From positions 1 to 13,651 of the forward strand of contig JAGHSR010000013.1 of assembly GCA_018065765.1 (NCBI GenBank): a DNA stretch of 13,651 nucleotides, in the 5' to 3' direction. The DNA comes from Candidatus Colicola coprequi. GTDB taxonomy: Bacteria; Bacteroidota; Bacteroidia; Bacteroidales; Paludibacteraceae. Positions 1 to 5,556 of this stretch are shown here, piece by piece. A program made the position numbers and the translations under genes. Position 1 is the stretch's first letter; every line of letters starts with the position of its first letter. The notes under the pieces are model-generated. The model was given only the letters and a program-made list of their open reading frames with translations, was not told where the DNA came from and did not search any database.

Positions 1-395
1 CCGCGGTACTCGATGATGATTCGCTCCGTGGCGGGAGAGAAAAATCGGTCCTCTCCTCCGTGAGCGTAAAGATGACGCTTGTCGGTAAAAGTGGTTTGAG
101 CAAATGGACGCACAAAAAAACCCCGATTGAACAGTTTGTCACCATCTTCACAAATGAACGTTCCTGCTATGGCTATACCGGTCTCGTCACTAAGCGATTG
201 CATGGTTTGCATGGTCACACCATCGACGGTCTCTGCCAACTCGGGACGGTCGGTGCAAAAACCTGTGGTAAACATCTCCGGCAACAAGGCCACATCCGCC
301 TGACCTCTTAGGGAACGGATACGCTGCTGAGTCAGCCGAAGGTTCTCGGCGACATTCGCCCATAAAATAGGATATTGAAGAATAGCTATTCGCAT
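1..395 (-). CDS. Omega-amidase / nitrilase-family hydrolase (YafV-like), truncated by window edge
   Basis: This carbon-nitrogen hydrolase most resembles omega-amidase, which in characterised relatives deamidates 2-oxoglutaramate and 2-oxosuccinamate, products of glutamine/asparagine transamination, in the cytosol. About 131 residues are present. Two of the three nitrilase catalytic residues are visible: Glu40 in LLPEMFTTGF and Lys106 in TDKRHLYAHGGEDRFFSPA; the latter block (DKRHL then GGEDRFFSPA) is typical of the YafV branch. The nucleophilic Cys and the C-terminal half lie beyond the left edge. The start is ATG at 395-393; an in-frame TAG two codons upstream rules out an earlier start. The gene is divergent from topA and has its own promoter about 30 bp upstream. 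Family membership is secure; the exact substrate is inferred from similarity to the YafV group. Confidence 0.88.
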   Translation of the reverse strand, partial: MRIAILQYPILWANVAENLRLTQQRIRSLRGQADVALLPEMFTTGFCTDRPELAETVDGVTMQTMQSLSDETGIAIAGTFICEDGDKLFNRGFFVRPFAQTTFTDKRHLYAHGGEDRFFSPATERIIIEYR

Positions 396-425
396 CGTCT
401 ATTGCGTTATACACATTTCGGGCTG

Positions 426-457
426 CAAAGATAGCAAATATCTTTGGACTACACAAA
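426..457 (-). promoter_or_regulatory. Bacteroidota-type promoter for the omega-amidase gene
   Basis: Read on the minus strand this is TTTG (457-454), a 20-bp spacer, then TATCTTTG (433-426), an exact fit to the Bacteroides -33 TTTG / -7 TAnnTTTG pattern. Transcription should begin near 420, giving a leader of roughly 25 nt before the ATG at 395. It lies back to back with the topA promoter. Confidence 0.75.
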
Positions 458-468
458 TAAAAAATAAA

Positions 469-500
469 TTTGGCTATATCCCAAAAATGTACTACCTTTG
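469..500 (+). promoter_or_regulatory. Bacteroidota-type promoter for the topA operon
   Basis: TTTG at 469-472, a 20-bp spacer, and TACCTTTG at 493-500 match the Bacteroides sigma-factor consensus (TTTG / TAnnTTTG). The expected transcription start is near 507, which leaves an unusually long leader of about 115 nt before topA. It is likely the promoter for the whole topA-panD-tgt-permease run, because no gap between those genes is large enough for another. Confidence 0.75.
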
Positions 501-504
501 CACG

Positions 505-624
505 CCGAAAGGTTGTGGCCGGTGAGGTCACTACTTGTATAGCGGGGTGTTTAATATATTGCCGCCCCCATTTATTAACGTTTAATTTGTCAACGGGGAT
601 TTTAGAATACCCCATGGTAAATAC
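505..624 (+). other. Long topA 5' leader with possible hairpins and a tiny upstream ORF
   Basis: This is the stretch between the predicted transcription start and the topA ATG. It can form GTGGCC-GGTGA-GGTCAC (one G-U pair) near 525-541, and GGGG...CCCC pairings close to the start codon (near 596-613). A five-codon ORF, ATGGTAAATACATGA (614-628), overlaps the topA start so that its TGA shares bases with the topA ATG. No known riboswitch is recognised. Whether it regulates anything is inference. Confidence 0.35.
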
Positions 625-2922
625 ATGAGCAAGAATTTAGTTATCGTTGAGTCGCCAAGCAAGGCAAAAACTATCGGGAAATACCTCGGGGATGGATACA
701 AAGTGTTGTCTTCCAAAGGCCATATTTGTGATATAGAAGGGTATGGAAAGAATAGCATCGGCATTGATTTTGCCAACCATTATACTCCCAATTACGTAGT
801 CAGCGAGGATAAGCAAGCCCTGTTGGCTTCGCTGAAGCGTGAGGCAGACAAAGCCGAACTTGTTTGGCTCGCATCCGATCCGGACCGCGAGGGAGAAGCC
901 ATCGCTTGGCATTTGCAACATGCGTTGAAGTTGCCGGATGAGAAAGTGCGCCGTGTGGCATATCCGGAGATAATCAAATCGGTTGTGTTGGACGCTTTTG
1001 AGCACCCGCGCGAGATTGACCTGAACTTGGTGAACGCCCAGCAGGCACGGCGTGTGTTAGACCGCATTGTGGGATTTGAACTATCCCCCATCCTATGGCG
1101 CAAAGTGGCTACAGGACTCAGTGCTGGACGAGTGCAATCGGTAGCCGTCAGGCTCATCGTGGAGCGCGAACGTGAGATAGAAAATTTCCAACAAATAGCC
1201 ACCTATCGCGTTGCAGCCGAGTTTGTAGGCAACGATGTTAAGGGTGCTTCGGCTACCCTGCGAGCAGAATTAAACCACCGATTTGCTACCAAGCAAGAAG
1301 CTGTCGATTTTTTGGAATCATGCAAAACGGCTCAGTTCACCATCTCATCGGTGACGCATAAGCCTTCCCATCGCTCCCCTGCATCACCGTTCACCACATC
1401 GCTCCTGCAACAGGAAGCATCACGCAAGTTGAAGTTCTCCGTGAGCAAAACCATGCGCTTGGCTCAGTCACTCTACGAAGCCGGTCATATCACCTATATG
1501 CGTACGGACTCTGTCAACCTGAGCGGACTGGCAATAGCCGCAACCAAGACGGAGATTGTGAAGAACTACGGGGAAGCGTTTCATCATGCACGGCAGTACC
1601 AAACCAAATCCAAAGGTGCACAAGAAGCCCATGAGGCCATTCGTCCAACGTACATGTCCACCTATTCGGCAGGAGCTAACACCGATGAAAAACGCCTCTA
1701 CGAACTGATATGGCGACGCACCATGGCAAGTCAGATGACTGACGCAGAAGTGCTGACAACACGCATCGAAATCACAACGGACAATTCTCCTTATATCTTC
1801 ATCTGTCAAGGGGAGATTATTCAGTTTGACGGATTCATGAAAATGTATATCCAAGCCAATGACAACGACGGTGACGACAATAGTGGCAACACCACGCTGC
1901 CCCAGATGAAGGAGCAGACTATCGTTCATTGCAACAACTTTACCGCACAACAAGTTTTCAGCAAAGCTCCTTTGCGATACAGCGATGCTATGTTGGTCAA
2001 CGAAATGGAGAAACGCGGCATAGGACGTCCGTCCACTTTTGCCACTATCGTTGAGACTATCCAATCGCGAAACTACGTTACCAAAGGGAGTATCCCGGGA
2101 CAAAAACGCGAATACAACGTCATCACCCTCAAAGGAGGCAAACTGTACGACAAAATGCGGCAGGAAACCTATGGGCAAGACAGTATGAAGTTTATACCCA
2201 CTGACTTAGGGCGCATCACCAACGATTTTCTCATTGAGCAGTTCCCGAATATACTGAATTACGATTTCACTGCAACAGAAGAGGAGAAATTTGACAGTAT
2301 CGCTGCCGGCGAAGCCAACTGGACGGAGGTGGTGGATGAGTTCTACCGCGTCTTCCACCCGGGCGTAACCGCTATCCCGGCAGGCAAAGTGGCGGGCAGA
2401 AAAATCGGTATCGACCCCGCCACCGGAGAGACCGTATGGGCTAAGGTGAGCAAGGTAGGACCCTGCATCCAAATAGGCGATATGGAAAAGGGCAAACCGC
2501 GTTTTGCTTCGCTGCAAAAGGGACAATCGCTATTCACCATCACACTTCAGGAGGCACTCGCACTGTTTGAAATACCCAAAACAACTGTCGTCTGCCAAAT
2601 AGACAACGAAGATGTAGTCTCCGGCACGGGCAAATATGGTCCCTATATCCGATACAAAGGTACGTTCATATCCATCCCACGCGACAAAACATCACAACCC
2701 CTGACAGAAGAATTGGTTCGAGCTCTGATTGAAGCACATCAGCAAGCGTCCAAACCTATTCAGGATTTTGGCGATATTGTCATTATGCAAGGACGATACG
2801 GTGCCTACATCAAGGGCAAGAACGCTAATTACCGTCTGCCTAAATCCGTAGATGCTGCCACCATCACACGCGAAGAATGCCAACAATATATGACATCCGG
2901 CAAATCATCCACTAAAAAATAG
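625..2922 (+). CDS. topA: DNA topoisomerase I (type IA)
   Basis: Relaxes negatively supercoiled DNA by cutting and rejoining one strand through a 5'-phosphotyrosine link. The 765-residue protein has an N-terminal Toprim domain with Glu9 in VIVESPSKAKTI and the metal-binding acidic cluster Asp85, Asp87 and Glu89 in SDPDREGEAIAWHL. The core contains LSAGRVQSVAVRLI (165-178), the catalytic Tyr291 in GHITYMRTDSVNLS, and EAHEAIRP (334-341). RGIGRPSTFATIVETI (464-479) closes the cleavage region. The C-terminus carries no CxxC zinc ribbons; instead it has Topo_C-type repeats, for example GTGKYGPYIRYKGTF (667-681) and QGRYGAYIKGKNANYRLPK (722-740), as in many Bacteroidota enzymes. The ATG start fits the family N-terminus (MSKNLVIVESPSKAK). 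It is first gene of the plus-strand block and ends 8 nt before panD. Confidence 0.97.
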   Translation: MSKNLVIVESPSKAKTIGKYLGDGYKVLSSKGHICDIEGYGKNSIGIDFANHYTPNYVVSEDKQALLASLKREADKAELVWLASDPDREGEAIAWHLQHALKLPDEKVRRVAYPEIIKSVVLDAFEHPREIDLNLVNAQQARRVLDRIVGFELSPILWRKVATGLSAGRVQSVAVRLIVEREREIENFQQIATYRVAAEFVGNDVKGASATLRAELNHRFATKQEAVDFLESCKTAQFTISSVTHKPSHRSPASPFTTSLLQQEASRKLKFSVSKTMRLAQSLYEAGHITYMRTDSVNLSGLAIAATKTEIVKNYGEAFHHARQYQTKSKGAQEAHEAIRPTYMSTYSAGANTDEKRLYELIWRRTMASQMTDAEVLTTRIEITTDNSPYIFICQGEIIQFDGFMKMYIQANDNDGDDNSGNTTLPQMKEQTIVHCNNFTAQQVFSKAPLRYSDAMLVNEMEKRGIGRPSTFATIVETIQSRNYVTKGSIPGQKREYNVITLKGGKLYDKMRQETYGQDSMKFIPTDLGRITNDFLIEQFPNILNYDFTATEEEKFDSIAAGEANWTEVVDEFYRVFHPGVTAIPAGKVAGRKIGIDPATGETVWAKVSKVGPCIQIGDMEKGKPRFASLQKGQSLFTITLQEALALFEIPKTTVVCQIDNEDVVSGTGKYGPYIRYKGTFISIPRDKTSQPLTEELVRALIEAHQQASKPIQDFGDIVIMQGRYGAYIKGKNANYRLPKSVDAATITREECQQYMTSGKSSTKK

Positions 2923-2930
2923 CACACACC

Positions 2931-3272
2931 ATGTTTATTCAAGTCCTAAAATCAAAAATCCATCGGGTCAGCGTTACGGAGGCCAATCTGGATTATGTGG
3001 GTTCTATCACAATCGATGAAGACCTAATGGACGCCTGCGGCATCGTATCGGGCGAAAAAGTGTCGGTGGTGGACAACACCAACGGTGCCCGTTTGGAAAC
3101 ATACGTCATTCCCGGCAAACGAGCTTCCGGATGTATATGCGTGAATGGAGCAGCTGCGCACCTGATGCACGTGGGTGACATAGTCATCATTATGGCTTAT
3201 GCCTTGATGACACCCGAAGAAAATAGCACCTTCAAACCTCAAATCATTTTCCCGGTTAATAACAAACTATAG
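2931..3272 (+). CDS. panD: Aspartate 1-decarboxylase proenzyme
   Basis: Converts L-aspartate to beta-alanine for pantothenate and coenzyme A synthesis in the cytosol. The family is made as a proenzyme that cleaves itself between Gly and Ser to create an N-terminal pyruvoyl cofactor; here the site is Gly24-Ser25 in LDYVGSITID. Also visible are Lys9 in KSKIHRVSVTEA, Arg54 and Tyr58 in NGARLETYVIPG, and the conserved CVNGAAAHLMHVGDIVIIMAYA block. At 113 residues it is slightly shorter than the E. coli protein (126). No panB or panC gene is nearby; panD is wedged between topA and tgt, 8 nt after one and 1 nt before the other, so it should be made from the same mRNA. Confidence 0.97.
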   Translation: MFIQVLKSKIHRVSVTEANLDYVGSITIDEDLMDACGIVSGEKVSVVDNTNGARLETYVIPGKRASGCICVNGAAAHLMHVGDIVIIMAYALMTPEENSTFKPQIIFPVNNKL

Positions 3273-3273
3273 G

Positions 3274-4404
3274 GTGTTTTACGACTTAATACATACCGAT
3301 GCCAACAGCGACGCGCGCGCAGGCGTGGTGCATACCGACCATGGCGATATACTGACTCCTATCTTTATGCCTGTGGGCACAGTAGGAACCGTCAAAGGCG
3401 TACACCGACGCGACCTGCTGGAAGATATTCACGCGCAAATCATTCTTGGCAATACCTACCATCTATACTTACGGCCGGGGACACAAATACTGCATCAGGC
3501 AGGGGGACTCCATCGGTTCGAAAAATGGGATAAACCCATTCTAACCGACTCGGGAGGATATCAGGTCTTCTCACTAACCGACATACGCAAGATGACTGAA
3601 GATGGAGTGCAGTTCTCCAGCCATATCGACGGACGCAAACTCATGTTCACTCCCGAATCGGTCATGGACATAGAACGAGAGATAGGAGCTGACATTATGA
3701 TGGCTTTTGATGAGTGTTGCCCGGGTACTGCTGACAAAAACTATGCACGCAACTCTATGGAGCGAACACATAGGTGGCTGGATCGTTGCATCGCACGGTT
3801 TGACTCCACCAAAGATGTCTATGACTACCAACAGCACCTCTTCCCTATCGTACAAGGCTGCGTTTATCCTGACCTTAGACAAGAAGCCGCCAAACGACTC
3901 AGAGACCTGGATCGTGACGGATATGCCATAGGAGGTTTGGCGGTCGGCGAACCCGCCGAGAAAATGTACGAGATGATTGAAGTGGTCAATGATATACTGC
4001 CCGAAAATAAACCCCGCTATCTCATGGGAGTGGGAACGCCTTGGAACATTCTGGAAGCCATCGAGAGAGGCGTCGATATGTTCGATTGCGTCATGCCCAC
4101 CCGAAATGGACGTAATGGAATGATTTTCACGCGTCAAGGAGTCATGAACATGCGCAACAAAAAGTGGGAAGATGACTTCACCGAACTGGACCCGACCGGA
4201 ACGAGTTACGTGGACCATGACTACACGAGAGCTTATGTGCGACACCTCATTCATTCGGATGAAATGTTGGGACTGGAAATACTATCTATCCACAATCTCG
4301 CTTTCTACCTTTGGCTCGTGGGCGAAGCGCGACGGCATATCGTATCAGGCGACTTCAAATCTTGGAAAGACACTGTCATGCCACAACTCATGACACGACT
4401 ATGA
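3274..4404 (+). CDS. tgt: tRNA-guanine transglycosylase (queuine/preQ1 insertion)
   Basis: Exchanges guanine-34 for the queuosine precursor preQ1 in tRNAs with GUN anticodons. The 376 residues cover the whole (beta/alpha)8 barrel: Asp92 in LTDSGGYQVFSL (base catalysis), Asp146 in MMAFDECC, the substrate loop GGLAVGEP (220-227), and the nucleophile Asp271 in VDMFDCVMPTRNGRNG. The bacterial zinc site of E. coli Tgt (CxCxxC plus His) is not intact: after Cys272 there is no cysteine at all, and only the His of SIHNLAFY (His340) remains. The start is GTG at 3274, 1 nt after the panD stop; the N-terminus FYDLIHTDANSDARAGVVHTDHG aligns with relatives from its first residues, and no in-frame ATG occurs before the conserved FMPVGT. 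The stop overlaps the next start as ATGA. Confidence 0.96.
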   Translation: MFYDLIHTDANSDARAGVVHTDHGDILTPIFMPVGTVGTVKGVHRRDLLEDIHAQIILGNTYHLYLRPGTQILHQAGGLHRFEKWDKPILTDSGGYQVFSLTDIRKMTEDGVQFSSHIDGRKLMFTPESVMDIEREIGADIMMAFDECCPGTADKNYARNSMERTHRWLDRCIARFDSTKDVYDYQQHLFPIVQGCVYPDLRQEAAKRLRDLDRDGYAIGGLAVGEPAEKMYEMIEVVNDILPENKPRYLMGVGTPWNILEAIERGVDMFDCVMPTRNGRNGMIFTRQGVMNMRNKKWEDDFTELDPTGTSYVDHDYTRAYVRHLIHSDEMLGLEILSIHNLAFYLWLVGEARRHIVSGDFKSWKDTVMPQLMTRL

Positions 4405-5522
4405 CAAAACACAAGCACATAGACCTCAAACACATCGACTGGCGTATCTTCAAACGCCTGGATTGGTACATTGTGCGCAAGTTTCTGGGAACATTCTTCT
4501 TCTCCATCATACTCATTCTCAGTATCGGCATCGTCTTTGACCTAACGGAAAAAATGGACGACTTCTACGAGCACCAACTCTCCGCTCAGTACGTCATATC
4601 CAACTACTACATCCACTTCATCCCATACTACATGAATATGTTCAGCCCGCTGTTCATCTTCATTTCCGTTATCTTCTTCACCAGCAAACTGGCAGGCAAC
4701 AGCGAAATCATCGCCATGATGGCTTCGGGCATTAGCCTACAACGCTTGATGTACCCTTACCTGTTTTCCGCCACGCTGCTTTTTTTCATGAGTTTTTGGC
4801 TGGGAGGATATATCATCCCGCCGTCTTCCGGCAAACTGCTGGATTTTACAGACAAGTACGTGGAGCACTTCACCACCGAAAATGCACGCAACGTGCAGAT
4901 GGAGGTTGAACCCGGCACTATTCTTTATATTGAGACTTATCGCCAAACCAACAATGTGGGATACCGCGCTTCATTGGAACATTTTGAGGGAAAAACCCTA
5001 ACCATGCGAATTACGGCTGAGCGAATTATCTACGATAGTGTCAACTGTTGGCATTTGGAAAACTACACCCGACGGGACTTTGATGGCATGCACGAATCCA
5101 TGACACGAGGTGAACGTTTAGACACCATCATTCCCATGTACCCCAGCGAACTGTTCATCACCGCACAGCAGGCGCAGCAGATGACCAATCCCGAATTGCG
5201 CGCTTACATGCAACGGCAACGGGAACGCGGAGCGGGCAACCTGCAAGCCTTCGAAACCGAATGGTGGAAACGGTGGGCTTCGCCGATTGGAGCTTTCATC
5301 ATGACACTACTGGGCTTCACCATGAGCTGCAAAAAAGTGCGCGGAGGCATGGGCAAGAACCTTGGCATAGGCGTCGCTCTTACCGCTGGATATATCTTGT
5401 TCTCTACCGTCAGCACCACTTTTTCAGTCAGCGGGGTAATGACACCTTTCATGGCTGTTTGGCTACCTAACTTCATCTTCTTAGCCATCGGCATATATCT
5501 CTACCTCCAAGTCAGAAAATAA
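4401..5522 (+). CDS. LptF/LptG-family lipopolysaccharide export permease (YjgP/YjgQ)
   Basis: Inner-membrane permease of the LptB2FG type, which extracts lipopolysaccharide from the inner membrane and passes it to the periplasmic bridge. The 373-residue protein has the expected layout: three N-terminal membrane segments (about 28-48, 75-97, 118-140), a periplasmic beta-jellyroll region (about 145-270), then three more segments (about 292-310, 320-343, 349-370). Typical motifs include LDWYIVRKFLGTFFFS (20-35), the cytosolic coupling region TSKLAGNSEIIAMMASGIS (94-112), and SPIGAFIMTLLGFTMSCKK (294-312). The ATG at 4401 overlaps the tgt stop by 4 nt, so translational coupling is likely. A longer reading from 4311 is open but would lie inside tgt and adds a basic, non-family extension. 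I cannot tell LptF from LptG by sequence alone, so no symbol is given. Confidence 0.92.
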   Translation: MTKHKHIDLKHIDWRIFKRLDWYIVRKFLGTFFFSIILILSIGIVFDLTEKMDDFYEHQLSAQYVISNYYIHFIPYYMNMFSPLFIFISVIFFTSKLAGNSEIIAMMASGISLQRLMYPYLFSATLLFFMSFWLGGYIIPPSSGKLLDFTDKYVEHFTTENARNVQMEVEPGTILYIETYRQTNNVGYRASLEHFEGKTLTMRITAERIIYDSVNCWHLENYTRRDFDGMHESMTRGERLDTIIPMYPSELFITAQQAQQMTNPELRAYMQRQRERGAGNLQAFETEWWKRWASPIGAFIMTLLGFTMSCKKVRGGMGKNLGIGVALTAGYILFSTVSTTFSVSGVMTPFMAVWLPNFIFLAIGIYLYLQVRK

Positions 5523-5556
5523 CCAATCACAAATAACCAATCACCAATCACAAATG
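5522..5556 (+). repeat. Heptamer array, five units of ACCAATC/ACAAATA, filling the permease to BspA-like junction
   Basis: Five consecutive 7-bp units: ACCAATC, ACAAATA, ACCAATC, ACCAATC, ACAAATG. The first unit begins with the last base of the permease stop codon and the last unit ends with the ATG of the BspA-like gene, so the array is the whole 31-nt gap. There is no Shine-Dalgarno sequence. Confidence 0.8.

Noticed and set aside
190..615. Minus-strand open frame of 141 codons
   Set aside because: It overlaps the omega-amidase start in another frame, runs through both promoters and the topA leader, and its translation shows no family resemblance.
1468..2178. Minus-strand open frame of 236 codons inside topA
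   Set aside because: Antisense shadow of a well-conserved topA region; composition is not protein-like.
3574..4254. Minus-strand open frame of 226 codons inside tgt
   Set aside because: Antisense shadow of a fully conserved tgt.
4311..4400. 30-codon N-terminal extension of the LptF/LptG permease
   Set aside because: Lies wholly inside tgt; the ATG at 4401 gives the normal family N-terminus and the common ATGA overlap.
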